From the NCBI GenBank assembly GCA_003344405.1, contig NOWV01000017.1:791988-855987 (forward strand): a DNA stretch of 64,000 nucleotides, read 5' to 3'. Shown in pieces: positions 50,501 through 64,000 of this stretch (positions are counted from its first letter, which is position 1; each line of letters begins with the position of its first letter). The notes under the pieces are model-generated. The model was given only the letters and a program-made list of their open reading frames with translations, had not been told where the DNA came from and searched no databases. Both the position numbers and the translations under genes were made by a program. The DNA comes from Trichoplax sp. H2 (Eukaryota > Placozoa > Uniplacotomia > Trichoplacea).

Positions 50501-52143
50501 TGACCCGTTGATCGAGCTTTCAGCTCACTTTCCGTTGGAAGACTTCGTTTTGCTTTCAACATCTTTGCTTTTTGGATTGCTGCTTGTAATTCGTCTTTCC
50601 GTTTGGTTTCCGGCGAACCTGGCGAACTGTACATAGGCGCTCTAGTGCGTTTAACCATACGTTCAGGCTCTCTTGCTTGCTGATTCGAACTCCTTTTACT
50701 CGATTCATCATTTATTTTATTTCCGTCAGCATCTTTCGATAATGCTGTTACCTTACTTCTATCTAGTGGATTGGATTGCATTGCCCTATCGCTATGGCCA
50801 ACTTTCTTCTCATTTGGATACCGGTTAGGCATTACTTTAGCCGACGCCTTGTGTGAATCATGTAACTTATGGCTACTCCTTGTATATTCTGTACTCATGG
50901 TATTATTGCTGTCTATATCTTTGCTACTTTCTATTAAATGGATCGGATTGACCATATTGTCCGAATTGATTTGATTAAAATCAGGCAAGTTAACTGCTTC
51001 CTGATCAACAAGATTCTTATTAATATTACTGCTGATAGTATCGATATTATGAATTAGATTATTCTTGATAGAAGTGTTAATAGTCTGATTAGTTCGATTG
51101 AAAAGCTGTTGCAAACCAATTGAATCTTGTTGATGCCAATTGGGGTAGATTTCAGTATTTTTATGACTGTAATGTTGTAGGTCAATCGATTGTCTTAGAC
51201 CGTCTAATTTATCAGCAGTAAGGATAGGATTGGGTTCACTTTGGACTTGAAAAATATCTTGAGCTGTCTGTTCGTTAGGTGTATTTATGAAGGACGAATT
51301 GTACAGATTATCAGATGAAAAATGTTGAACGATAGGACTATTTCCAAGGGTATTTTCACTAATCGATAGATTGAAGCTGTTGGATCTGGATTGATGATTG
51401 GATTCAATTAGCTCGCTGTAACGGATTGGATTGCTATCGTCTTGTTGTGGTAGAGCTCGTGTCGATAGTAAACTTTGTTGTTGAGTATTAAAATCGTTGA
51501 CAATTTCTTCTTTCGGACTCAATTCGTCTCGTTGTACCTCGATAGAATAAGTTAAATTACTGGTTTTATAACTAGGACTACGAATACTAGCAATATCGAT
51601 ATCGTCGATGCTATCGCTATGAGTATTATCGTAGCGTTCAATTTGTTGGTTATAAGTTATAGATGAATCAGTTCGCAATGGCGCAATCAGACGAATCTAG
51701 ATGCAGAAATAATAAAAGAAAGAGCGTTAATACGTCTATCATGGTCGACAGATTGATTTACTTTTAACAAGTTGAATCTCAATAGCTGTTATAATATTAA
51801 TAGGTGAAAAATTGGTCAAAGTTTATTTCAATTCTTTGCACTCTACTTTAAATTAGAATACTTTTTCAATCATGTTAAGGATATAATAACGAATACGTGA
51901 TGGCGTTGAAAGTAACTGACAAAGTAATCATGGAAATTTCATATATCAATCTTGATGAATCCATCTTAATGGAAAGCTTAAGACTACTTGAAATCAATGG
52001 ATTAGAGCATTCAAGCAGCAATGAACAGTGACGAAATTGCTATACCGATATTTAGATGAATAATAAATCTTTACCAAGTTGGTTTTAAAATCGAGTGGAT
52101 CATAGAACGGTCCATAAAGGGAAATGGAATGAATATTGGTCAT
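47571..52143 (-). CDS. LIM-domain protein with C-terminal bMERB-like coiled coil
   Basis: Six exons with continuous phase encode 1013 aa: 52143-52075, 51696-49038, 48813-48720, 48534-48476, 48082-47971, 47619-47571. Residues 24-660 are a Ser/Asn/Gln/Asp-rich, probably disordered region with no fold I recognise. A single LIM domain covers about 670-724 with all eight zinc ligands: CDYC, H and C of HRHC, FRC, FTC, and CQRC at the end. After a second disordered stretch (about 725-860) a charged helical region starts at HFIDITMNDITMLYVKQARL. It runs through RNRLEKELYEA, KERLILLKDEELNIVKREAS and ERREEYILKKLMQL. LIM plus such a C-terminal helix bundle is the MICAL / MICAL-like plan, where bMERB binds Rab GTPases. 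No calponin-homology or monooxygenase domain is present, and none was found upstream. The 69-nt first exon (MTNIHSISLYGPFYDPLDF) is supported by phase only; the last 49-nt exon is also weak. Confidence 0.82.
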
Positions 52144-53389
52144 TTTGGTGATCCTCTTTTCTATCGGATAAAACGAACTGTACAAGCCTGGAGTGAATAG
52201 GGGATGAATTCGATAGTTGGAATGTTTATCAAGGGGTGTTGGAGAACAACGAATAATAAGGTGTAGCTGGAGCAGTTAATTCTTCCTAGACATTTTGTCT
52301 TTATATAGGATCGATTGGCATGTCATTGCTGTCAGTAAGATACAAAGCTCAAGTCTGCCTTATTACTCAATAGCGATGTTGATGTATATTTTAAGATAGA
52401 CAAGAAGAACGTAATCACTTGCTATTGCCATTTCATTATCCTACATTGATCTCCTATATCCGCTCGGACGTTAGTAAATTTAATCAATCAACATTCCTTA
52501 CCGACATCAATAATGTTTTAGTCATCCTTTCTTCCATCAATACTGTAGATTTAAATTAAATTAATCAAGATCAAAGATGGTTTATCGTTTGTTTTTCTCT
52601 ACTTCCAATACAAAGCCTATTTGATATACAAGTTGATCTTGAAGACAAAGTAGCAATACCCAAGGGTTTCAATATTGTTAAAGTATAAACTATTTTAATG
52701 GTAGTGTAATAAAGTAGTCTATTGAAGTAATTTATTTGTAGTAATTAAGGCACGAAATAGAAAAACAATCTTATGAATGATCCATTATCGCTGTTGGACT
52801 ATTATTATTACTTCATTTTGTAAGCAGGATACCGCCATCAATAATCGACCTGAAGGCAAGGTGCTGAGATTGAATATGAAATAGCGATTAGACAAAGCTT
52901 ATGGTCTTTCTTTTCTTCTCATATTGTATCATGAAGATAATTAATCCAACATTGAAACTGCTATAAACTGACATAGGGAATTAGACGAGTCAAAGTTTAG
53001 TATTTGATTACCTCAGGTTTCTATTTGGTTTTGTGTCTTGGATAATAAAATTATTTATTCGTTTCTGAGCAATAAACTGTCGCCGAAATGGACTTTACAA
53101 TACTGATGATCGTAGAAGTGGGAAAAAACTTTGCGGATTTGAACTAGGAGTGCAATTAGATACAGAATAATACTGTAATTAGGATATCGTTTGTTCTATA
53201 TTTTATCGCTCTCGACTTTATGCGGTCCAGGATAGCGGAAGGGGAACAAATATTCTGAATATTTATGTTAAAAGGACATTCAATATCAATAATGGACATA
53301 AAAAAGTGAAAAAATGACTCATAAAAAGAAATCGGTTTAGATTTAGAAACTCTTTCACACATTGAGAAATTGATTCGTGGCCATGAATT

Positions 53390-54370
53390 AGACTGATGCG
53401 GAAGTTATTCCTAGCCAAACCTTCAATCATTACTTGAATTTATCAGGATTTACAAAATTAAATTTTGACCATAAATCCAATAGAAAAGTATTCTTAAGAG
53501 AAAGACTTTATCATGGCTTGAAAATGAATTGATACCTAAAGAAATGCGCCATCGCTACTTGAAATTGACTCTTCGAAGTTTGTAAACCTTGGATATGAAT
53601 TTATCACGAGTAGTAAACCGAGTTTTTCGTTATGGATTGAATAAATTACCGGCAACTTGCAAAATCAGTCATAATACAAAATTCTGAGAGGATTTTACCC
53701 GATTTCGTAAATATCTATCAACATATTGCGAAATCAGGGAATGCCTGAAATTCTCAAGCTGCCGTTAACAATACATTCCTAAAGCAAGCTCCTAATCGAT
53801 AATATGTATAATTGAAAATGAATTTCTCAGCGATGTAAACTGAAACTTGATCATAAATGGAGTTTATATAACTAAATCAAACATTCCATCTTGACTTAAA
53901 AAAATAAATTTAGTTCAGTTTAAGAGCTGAATATTGGTCATGAATTCAATGCCGTATTCTGTATTCCTAAAGCGCTCAATCGTTACTTAAAATGAATTGA
54001 TTACGATTTATAAACTGAATCTTGATCATAAACCGAATTTATTCCTAACATAAGCACCCAATCCATATTTGAAAAATGAACTTATCAATATTTATAAGCT
54101 GAATCTTGATCATAACCACCCAATCTATGCTTGAAAATGAATCTATCAGAGTTTGTAAACTGAATCGCAAATAGAATTCACTCCTAAATTCAACGCTCCA
54201 CCATTGCTCAAAAAATGAACTAATCTCAGTTTAAAAGCTTTACACTGGTCGAGAATTGAATCTATTCTCAAGTAAGCGCCCAGCTAACACTTAAAAATGA
54301 ATTCATTAGAGGTAGAAACTGAGCTGTGATCATGAATTGAATGTATTCCTAAAGAAATTTTTCATCACGG
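53390..54370. repeat. Degenerate tandem array, unit about 90-100 bp
   Basis: About ten diverged copies share the ordered words ATTCCTAAAG, CGCCCAATC or similar, CTTGAAAATGAATT, ATCAG.GTTTGTAAACTGA and TTGATCATAAA. Clear instances of the GTTTGTAAACTGAATC type word occur near 54030, 54100 and 54155. Copies differ by many substitutions and indels, so this is an old satellite. Confidence 0.75.
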
Positions 54371-54392
54371 CTTGAAAAATGATCTAAATCTC

Positions 54393-54565
54393 CATCAAAC
54401 TATCCTAACTCGCTTCGTTTTAAGCCTTTCAAGTGGTCCAAAACGAATACTTTCAGCGCTCATTTTCTCATTTTTATGCTTCAAAGACGTTAACGTTACC
54501 GACATTGCATAATATCTTGTCAAACTATCCTAACCTGCTTCACTTTTAATCATTTTAAGCGATAT
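54393..54565. repeat. Two-copy repeat, spacing about 125 bp
   Basis: TCAAACTATCCTAACTCGCT near 54394 recurs as TCAAACTATCCTAACCTGCT near 54519, each followed by a TTTTAA-rich tail and a TTTTAAGC-like word. It links the 95-bp array and the larger-unit array that follow each other here. Confidence 0.75.
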
Positions 54566-54956
54566 AAAATGACAAAATTTTGCGCATTTTCCATGCTAAT
54601 CAAAACAATCATAGGTCTTACCAAGTTAAGAAGGATAATTATTGAAGCTAAAAATAAGATAATTATTGTCATTTAGAACTTAAATACGCTATATGTCATA
54701 ATTAGATTATGTTACTAGTCATAATTGAATCTTCTTAGAATAAAAGTAATTTGATTGCATTGGCATTGTTGGTAAAGTTCATCATCAAACTATTTCTACT
54801 GGAAATATTGAGGACTACAAGGCTCATACAGTAGCAGAGGAAGAAGGGCGATAAAGTGCCATTGGAAATTAATTCTCTATATTGTAAGTGAAGGTAAAAT
54901 TTGAAAGCAAACTGTTCTTCCAATAAGAATTGTAAAACATTTTTGAATAGTTCAAG

Positions 54957-55640
54957 GTGTAAAAGAGGAGACAGGATTAATGAAGGAAAGAGTTGTTAGA
55001 ATATTTTTAGATTAAATTGTAACCAACAACTGGAAAGTTTGCAATAGAAACGCTTCCTTAAATAGAAATTTTGAATATTGCTGTAAAACTTGTAAGGAAG
55101 ATATTCCTTCAGTGAAAATTATCAAGGTGTAAAAGAGGATACAAGATTAATGAAGGAAACAGTTTAAGATGAAATGGTTACCAACAACCGTAAAGTTTGC
55201 AAGGGAAACATTCCTAAAATAGAATTTTTCAAGCTAGCGTTCTATTTGTAAGCAAGATTCCTCGATGGAAATTATGAAGGTGTGAAAGGGGATGCAAGAT
55301 TAATGAGGGAATAAAGTTTAAGATAAAATGGTAACCAACAACCGTCAAGTATGCAATGGAAACTTTCCTAAAATAGAAATTTTCAAGCTAACTGCAAAAT
55401 TTGTGAGCAAAGTATTTCTCCAATAGAGAATGGTGAAAAACTCCTTCGAATATTGAGAGGGGTGGAAAATTATATAACTACTACTGTAAAGCTTGTAATG
55501 GAACATTTCTAGAATAGAAATTTTCGATATAGACGTAAAATTTGTAAGCGGTATGTTCCTCCAATGAAAATTATAAAAACTCTTTCGAGTAATTAAGGAC
55601 AGAGTTGTTACAACTACTATCTGTATGAAAACTCTCCGCC
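54957..55640. repeat. Degenerate tandem array, unit about 150-170 bp
   Basis: Copies begin GTGTAAAAGAGGAGACAGGA (near 54957), GTGTAAAAGAGGATACAAGA (near 55128) and GTGTGAAAGGGGATGCAAGA (near 55280), each followed by TTAATGAAGGAA-like sequence. Later in each unit come AACCAACAACCG.AAAGT, GCAA.GGAAAC.TTCCTAAAA and TAGAAATTTTCAAGCTA. A more degraded fourth copy continues to about 55640. Confidence 0.8.
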
Positions 55641-58600
55641 TATACGAAATTGGTTATTTATTATCTAAAATTCTTAAGGGGCTACAAGATTAATTAAAGA
55701 TCTAACGGGATTGGAATAAAGCTGTTAAAAGAAAGCGTTGCTAAATTGTGGCTAACGTTGTAACCAAGATCCGTAAACTCGAATTTTTCTAAGATTGAAT
55801 GATAACTTTCTGTTGTGGCTGTTATTATTTTGGTGCAGAAAGCATGGCTATAAATTGAAATATCTGTAATGGCTGCTGACAAAGACCAGCTACATCATTC
55901 TTATGATGTAATACTAGCAAAATACAGCATGGACAGATAGATGTTGCAGTGCTAAATTGATTCATTTCTGTGGAGGATAGAGCTCAAAGTCATGAAGTTT
56001 ACGCATATATGCAAGTTAAGCCTGATTTTCTTTCAGACTCTATGATGTTGGGACAAAAAAACAGCCCTTTACCCTTAATAAGAAGGATTAGTCATACAAT
56101 ATATAGAGCACCTAATTCACGTAGAGAGTAAAATTTCCAGTGTCGACAAAATACAAACTAAGCTTAATTAGTAGGAGCTCTCCCGTTATAGTGGAGAAAA
56201 AGTCTGCAAATGAACAAAAAAACCCCTTGAGTCGTGTCTGTTTTTTCTTAAAACTGTCTAATCGCAGAATCACTTCTACACTCTTGTATAACTGTTTATC
56301 TTGTGGTAATCGATTAATTATCAACATAGAAAGTAGAGTTCTTCGGTCTAGAAAAAACCTAGCGACTGAATTTTAGAAAAGATGCTGTTATCCATTAAAA
56401 AAGCTTGTTTACAAACGATAATTTAGAACAATTTTAACGATATGGATAATAGTGGAATGGTTATCCATGACATACGCGTGTTAGTTCAGTATAGTAAACA
56501 AGGAATCAATTGGTTATTTTAGCTTAGACAGTTCTACATTTTTAGCTAGCATAATGATAATACTAAGTTTCAAAATGAGAAAGAGGTACGTTCAACGTTA
56601 GCGAAAATTTTAAAGATATTCTAACCGATCGACCACAGTTGTAGTCCAAAAATGGCAGAGATGTAAATAATTTCAATTAAATAATTTCATGCATAGTACA
56701 GCATCGTCAACAATTAACCATATTGCCAACAAACTATTGACTATTAATATACAAATTTCTGAATTTTGGCTCCCAATTAGATTTCCACGTGATCTTAAAA
56801 AAACCACGCTTAATAGAAGACCAGCCAAAAATGTTATTGCTTACTTATGATCATAAATTAATATTGGAAAAGAAATTCAGGATGAAATTCGATCATAAGA
56901 TGAGCTCAATCACACAAGCGTTGATATTCTTGAGAATGGATTGCAGTATCATTTTACATCCAATTTAGGATGTAATAATTAGGAATGAGGTAATGGTTAC
57001 CGCAATCAGATTATAGCTCTAAGATTTGGATGTTTAATTGACTTAATTGCAATACAATCTAATATTTATAAGTCCATATGACCTGATGAAAAGACAAAGA
57101 CTAGTGAAAATGGGATTGCTTATTTTAGGATAGTTCAAATATAAGCCTATACTCGTCTTCTACAGGACAATTTACAAAATATGGATAAATGATTAGAAGT
57201 AGAGAGAATTTTATAGTAACATCTGTGTTTGGAATCAATAAATATTTATATTGGGCATGGTAAATCATTGCTACCAGGGTGAAAGCCAAGGTACAACACA
57301 AAGTCCAATTCTGACGTCTATAAAATGGCGATTGATAGTAAATTGCTGTCCTGTTTATCCTTTATGCTACGTACTATTTCTATTAGTGTCTCTAACTAAA
57401 ATCATAGATCTTTCAACAATTTTTACTCTAGTAAAATAAAAGCTAAAAATTTTTCAATTATATCTAAGTCATGAAGTTTTAGAGCCAGGATAACAAACGT
57501 GTAGCCATCAGAACGGAAGTTATATAGAGCAAAGGTGTATGTTTTATCGTAGTATTAGATATATCAATGACTAACGTAAAGAAGTAGGAAGGTTTCTCTG
57601 TCAATATATTTCTATACATTTTACCACGCAGAATGAATAAAATCTCGCAAAACTACCCGTATATCCAAATATTGCTTATGCTCATACTCTGTGAGCTGAT
57701 AATATAGATTCCCCAAATCATGTCAAAATGTGAAATTAAAGTATCAATAATCCGATAAACATACAAAAAAATCATTTGAAGATCCAGTTGAAACATTGCA
57801 GTGAACAATGGAAGATCAAGATATTTTTACCGGGATTGGTTCCACGAAATGAAGATAATAAATTTTAGTAAACTACCTCATGCTTTTAAGCAGTAGACTA
57901 CTTTCTGTCTACGATAATTGAAACATGAGCAATAAGTAGCACAACTTATGGCAAGCCAAATCTGGCCATATAATTCAATGAGAGAAGAGGGAGAGAAAAG
58001 AAATCAATGATAAAATTTTAACTAAAATAAACAATATAACTTATGGCTAACCTGGATTGGCTTGAGAAAATCTCGACCGAGATTAAGCATTATACATCTT
58101 GAACAAGAATGGTATCAAATGTTGCTATAACATTAAGTATGGACTTTTTTACCGCTATTGATCACGCTTATATATACGTATGCTTAAGGAACGAGAGAAA
58201 GATGGAAGAAAGAAAAGATTTAATCTTAGATAGAATAGATTTTAAATTATGTTGATCGTGGAAATAAATCAGTTGCATCACCATTGATGCAGACGTGAAA
58301 TAAAGCATATAGGAATAAGGTGATTTTCGGAAGAAGCTTTATTTTGCCAACATTCAATTCCAGGTTAAGCTGTCGTATGTTTGATGTACAGTAAGGAATA
58401 CTAATTTTCTAATATTTCCATATAGCGGTTAATTTAAGGGATAAGGAGTAAGATCTATACTAGTGATGGGTTATAATATAGGCCAATCAATAATAAATGG
58501 GTAGTCTAGGTTTGCTTTATTCATTTTTATTCAAATTAATTAGTGGGTTATTAAAATTTTCTCTCATTCTCTTACCCCACCCTATCACTCACTTTTAGTG

Positions 58601-61600
58601 ATTAGCCTGATTAAATACAGGAAAATATTCAGCATGCCCATTTCAGTAGATTTGCGTAGGACGAAGAAATAGATCATTTCATAGTATATCATTATTAAAG
58701 AAAATATTAACAGATGGTTTAACTTGAGTATTAATTAAATTGATGTCGCAGGCCATACGGTTACAGAATATAGTCAAAATTGCTTACTTTATCAAGAAAT
58801 AGCAGAGATAGACTTATATATGTATATATACATATACAGATCATGATGGCAATAATTAAATATTCCTTATATGAAACATGCTGGTAACACCTTTATTGAT
58901 ATTAGGAGATGCGATAGGAGGGGTATGTGGGGATAATATGCATGTAAAATCAGGCTGATTAGAATTTATATGAAAGATTCGGTTTTAATTTAGAAATTTC
59001 AATCCTGGACTTTAGAGTAATCTAGCAGAATCAAATTATGGTAAGATTAAGATCTGACATCTAACCTCGATGGGAAAATCCTCTTTAATTTTCCAACGCA
59101 GACTGATTTCGTAAAATAGTCCTTGATACTATTTCTATTTTAATAAGGATTATTGCAAAAAATTTCGTATTGTAAGTCGGATATGTACAAATTTTAAAGA
59201 TACTAAAGAATAAGTGAGTAAATTATTGCAAGTAGTTATGATATATATTTTATAAAATTACGACAGCATTTAAATTTAAAAATTTACTTGAAATTAATTA
59301 TGATTATGTTACTTATAAATCTTTATAAAAATTTATTCATTTTTTAATTATGAGTAGATGATGCTTAGAGCTAGTTTTAAAATTTATGGTATCAATAATA
59401 TTCTGAAGTCCTCTTTAAATCAATACGTTTAGTAGTATAAAACAATTTATCATTTTATAGTAAAGCCTAGATGATAATTAAGAGACTTAATGAGCTATAA
59501 GTCTACGCCAGCATTGATATGCAGGTATTAAAAAAATCATTAGAAATTAGTCACAAAATCTAAATTTTATAAAAGTTATTTAAACGTAACTGGTATGTTG
59601 ATGATTGCAAAGTATTTAAGGTAATTATTAACCTAATCATCATTATCTTGAAGTTTCCTATAATTATTTTGTTTTAATATAGACGTCAGTTATAATTAAA
59701 CAGCTAGAATTAGTTGTAGATTTGGAATAACATTCCCATTCAGAAATCCTCTAGAGTCTGCAATGGCAATTTCTAATTGGTATGAAATTAATATTTAAGC
59801 GTCTAAATCATTTCGAATTATTTAGTAGATTCTTATCAAAGGCTATAGCTCAATATTGTAACTTTGTGAGATAGTGATTCATTTTAAATGTTTATAGAAT
59901 CAATCATTGATAATGAAAGGGCTCTATAATATGATACGGCAGTCATTTAGAAATTATACTCGCATGTCAAATCCGTGTGAGGCTTTTTTATTTTTTACGG
60001 GTTATCAAACCTAGATATTACCTTACATCATGATTTAATGATCTTAAGCAGTTATGCAAAGCACTATCATGATTTACGATAGTTCTAAAAGTATATTTAG
60101 TAGTATCATTTTAAACTGTCATTAAATATTGATGAACGTTTAAGAAACATCGTAAGAGCTTCTGTTGATAACATAATATCTAAAGTCTGTAGGTTAATGA
60201 TCTGTGAAAATGTTACATTAATACTAGAAGAACATTTGACGACACAAGTAAAATCTTCCGTCTTTAATTTATATAAATTATAATGGAAATACTTTTGTAT
60301 GAATAATTTTAGATTCCACATCATCAGCCAGTTTTAATCTGAATATCCTTAAGCTTATCTTTGATTCTTTTATTCATCAGACATAGAAACAATTAACGTC
60401 TCATACAGATATCAAAAAATTAAATGGTCTAGCGGAAGTATTCTTAATTACAGTCTGGATTCGATATTATTACTGAATTTCAATTTCACAATTAATTTTT
60501 GAATTTGTCCTATAGCAGTTATCACATAACACACCAGAGAATACGTCAGATTTTGAAGTATAACGTAGTTTCCTATCATTGAGATAACTTAGATACTATA
60601 AGCTTGATCCATTTAACGAAATTAATTTTCTACCGATATTATGATACTAGATCTTGGTATAAAAATGATCCAGTTTCAAGTGTCAAGTTCCTTTTAGTTA
60701 TAGCAACTGATCCGCATTATCTTGTAAATTCTGTTAATATTTCATTAGTCAAGGATTTATAGTGTGAGTCCTGATTTTTGACATTTTCGTTGCTGATAAA
60801 GCAAAACAAGATGACTTTGAGAAGTATATAAAATTTACCCCCGCCTAATACTTAAATTCTTTACATTAGCTTTATGATAGTTTGCCGTAGTTCGATGTTT
60901 ACTCACTTTATTTTGCAATCCTAGAATCAAGCTATGCCAGATATACTATAAGTAGATCTAATTCTTCTTATTTCAAATTTAAAGAAGAAGATATTGGGCT
61001 TTTAAAATATTCTGCCATCAATTACATTGTACCACTGATATGAATATGTGCTAGCTTGATAGTTTAGTTTTGGCTCGCAAGATCTTACTTAACTTATAGG
61101 AATATCACTTTGATTTTGAATGTTAGTAAATATCAATGTGTCATGATTTTAAAGAATTTCATTTGATTAGCAATTAAGAGTAAAGAGAAAGAGGGTTCAC
61201 GGTTGAAAATATTGTTTGATAGTGCTAAAATTAATGAAATGTTATTATTTCTAAGATTTGATGAAATTTAATTTCATATTCAGTTTTTAAAGTTTAAACA
61301 CAGTTAGTTTTGTCACTTGAACCATCAACCATGATAACTTCCAAGATAACACGATCAGAGCTATACTTTGAAAGATTCTATGGCTATAGTTTTACGTAAT
61401 TTCGTCAAGAATGATATTATTTCTTAATTAAATCTTGCGAGAGGATACACAGTATTTGGATTACTGTAGTAGATAATCGTTTCGACAAATAATTTAATTT
61501 TTATATCTAGTCAACACGAGTATGATGACTATAACTAAATATGGCAGGCAAAAATTAAAATTAAATAAACTTTTTGATACAGATATAAAGGAAGGTAAAT

Positions 61601-64000
61601 CCAATTACGATAGTAAACCGAGCAAATTAATAGTGAAACGTAGTTTTTATGGTAAATTTTATGCTTTGTTGTTTAAGTGTGTGTCGTTAATGAAGGAAAG
61701 TATTTCATCTACTGAAGGAAAAGATTTCTTTCACTGAATTTTTAGAGGAAATTTTTGATAACTAATTTTCATTCTAAATGAGAATGTGATCAATGCAACC
61801 GCATTCATGGGTTTTAAGCAGTGTTTCTATCCACGATACGGTTGAACTTGTAATACTGTAGAGAGGAAAGATTATGTTTATATTTTCTATATGATCGCCG
61901 CTGCATTGTTGTCTAGCCGTTGAAAATTTATATTTCGTACGATCTTGAAAATAAAGTCATAAATGTAATAAATGCTCTATCATCTCTGGATATGTCCGGA
62001 TATTAAAATAAAGTTGGACTTAAAATAAATAAAATTAAACTTTCTTTTCAGGTCACTAATCAGCCTGTCCATACTTATAAGTATTAGTACAAAGTGTTAT
62101 TAGATTAATTTCAGTATCGATTAGAAATAAATAGTAAAGAAATCTGAAAAATAGTCTAGAGATTGAATTTGGTAAACTGATGTAGATATCAATTAAAGAT
62201 TAAAGCAACATTGGAAGTATAAATTGATAGTCTTGACAGGATGATAAATATCGCGTTAAAATATTTCAATTTCTATACCAATCGAAATATTAAGTAATTC
62301 ATTTTTACCTTGACAACGCTCAATAAGGAAGAATCTGATGGACGTTAAAATGTTTGAAAGATCCGATGTTGCTAGCCGATTGATGGTCAATTTTACGTAA
62401 GTCAGCCAGCAAAATGTGGAATGAAGATTATCCTAAATTCAAGAATGAATTCTTCGGTCTGATCAGGATGATGACGTCTAAATAAAATAGAAATATTATA
62501 AATGATAGAACAGTTTAGAAAGATATTAAAACTGCCTCTATCTTTCTTGAAATTATGGATTGTGTTTTTAAAGTCAATAACAAACAATATCAATGGCGTC
62601 TCGAAGATTGACATCACTTTCCAAAGTATTGATAATTTAAAAATAAATAAAGTGTTTACAATGCTAATCAAATTTATAAGTAGAAAATATAATATTGGTT
62701 AACGCTGACCATGATGATCGATCTACGGATATTTGAACTGTCCTACACGAGTTAACGTCTAATTAATGGCAGAATATCTTACTGGAATGGATCAATGTTC
62801 AACTAATTTTCTTCCTTAAACTGATGTCTAAACTGATGTCTAAACATGGCAATACCTAAATCAAAATGAGAATAGATATAGTTGGTGATCAATCCATTCG
62901 CCCATTTAAGAGAATAAAAAGAAGGGAAAAGTCTTTCATTCATCTCCAGTTATTTATTTTAAATAATGATTGAAAATCGATAGATAATACAATAGTAGAT
63001 ATTGAGATTTCACGTTCAATAAGGGTGAATTAAAGGCCGGACAAATATATATAAATCATCAATAGCTAAAGAATAGAATTATTGTTTTCATTCTTTTCTA
63101 ACCTCAATTGCATTCTTGATAGTCCAGTCTTATTAATTGATGGTAGAAATAGTCATTTTTAGGATTTTTCACTAAATAAAAGAAATAGAGAAAAGATAAT
63201 TAAAAATATTTTACACGTGGCAAACTGACCATCTCTAAAATGATGAATACATTCATCTCTAATATCTCTTCTATAGTAAATGTAATAGTTGAGATTATTC
63301 GAGTATCAAATCGAGATAATTTTGAAGATGGTCTTTTATACTTATTATAAATTCGCTTTTTACGTTGCTTTAAAATTCTATGTGAAAACTATTGTAGATC
63401 GAAGATTATCTTGTAGTTTTAATCGATGATGCCATAGTCAAGCACAGATGTAGACACTTTTATAATCAATTACATAAGATATTTTGAAAAATTGCATCGA
63501 GAAATTACTATTTCGTTATTAAATGAATTAGTATTGCAATAAGATCTGGGTATCATTAACACGGTAACGGTAGTAACTCATTTAAGATTTCCGCGAGAAA
63601 ATTAGAGAGCTATAAAATTATTAACATTAAAGTTATTGATAGCAATTAGTGAATAGCATAACAGTAATAACAGGATTTGGACGTTATTAGAATTAATTAG
63701 CTTGAAATATTTTGTAATAGCTATATCAGGAATTTATTATCCTGTTATTTTTAATGATCTTTAAGCAATGTGAAAATTTAAAACACCCTTAATAGCAATT
63801 AAAAATTTCATACAGAAATTATCAAGCTCTGTTATTGCTGTCATTTAAGCTTTTGAAATCGAAATTTGAATTTCAGCACAGCATGTAAATTAACGGACAG
63901 TATCGCACCGCTGTTGAGATTTAGATAGTACAGTATTAAAACTTATTTGCTTAAAATACTGTCCGATAACTCGTATTAAGAATTTGTTGGACTTTTATTT

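Larger units (their letters stand above)
52144..64000. other. 12-kb gene-free, AT-rich region
   Basis: I checked both strands for frames that could be spliced into a known fold, including a calponin-homology exon for the LIM gene, and found none. Frames are short and rich in Ile, Lys, Asn and Phe, as expected of AT-rich non-coding DNA. The first third (53.4-55.65 kb) consists of ancient degenerate tandem arrays, listed separately. The remainder (about 55.7-64 kb) shows only short AT microsatellites (for example near 58818) and a 12-bp duplication near 62822 (CTGATGTCTAAA). Confidence 0.55.

Noticed and set aside
52200-64000. Search for a calponin-homology exon belonging to the LIM-bMERB gene
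   Set aside because: No frame on the minus strand has the Trp/Leu-rich CH pattern, and the first-exon candidate at 52143-52075 already gives an ATG in phase.

Overview
This window is nuclear DNA from a eukaryote with an AT-rich, intron-dense genome. The best fit is a small-genome non-bilaterian animal such as a placozoan; that assignment is inference. The evidence is GT..AG introns of about 100-650 bp whose phases join exactly, a set of animal-type proteins (Josephin, WDR90, USP36/42, MED11, SNX8, UPF0193/EVG1, a MICAL-like LIM protein), and AT-rich spacers full of degenerate repeats. There is no operon structure, CRISPR array or bacterial signal.

Layout. 1-7.8 kb is gene-free and repeat-bearing: a GTAC-palindrome cluster, a 3 x 158 bp tandem repeat and one copy of a dispersed repeat. 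7.8-8.6 kb (+) is a two-exon Josephin deubiquitinase. 10.4-11.4 kb (-) is a two-exon, two-helix membrane protein of the Pkr1 (V-ATPase assembly) type. 12.4-23.3 kb (-) is a complete 43-exon WDR90/POC16 gene, including a 26-nt microexon. 23.3-26.8 kb is a spacer with tandem repeats and the largest GTAC cluster. 26.8-31.2 kb (-) is a 13-exon USP36/42 deubiquitinase. 32.6-33.9 kb (+) is the three-exon Mediator subunit MED11. 35.0-41.4 kb (-) is the 14-exon sorting nexin SNX8, with a five-copy 61-bp satellite in one intron and a long, repeat-rich first intron. 43.8-45.7 kb (+) is the six-exon UPF0193/EVG1 (C22orf23) gene. 47.6-52.1 kb (-) is a six-exon protein with one LIM domain and a C-terminal bMERB-like coiled coil. 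52.2-64 kb has no supportable gene and carries degenerate tandem arrays.

All eight gene models were built by reading splice sites by eye and requiring phase continuity across every exon; every CDS total is divisible by three. The genes do not form one pathway. Two (WDR90, EVG1) belong to centriole or cilium biology, two (JOSD, USP36/42) are deubiquitinases, and two (SNX8, the LIM-bMERB protein) belong to endosomal traffic and Rab biology.

The most unusual non-genic signal is a family of dense GTAC / TACTGTACAGTA palindrome clusters. They recur at six or more places, and three lie within about 300 bp upstream of a start codon (Pkr1-like, MED11, SNX8).
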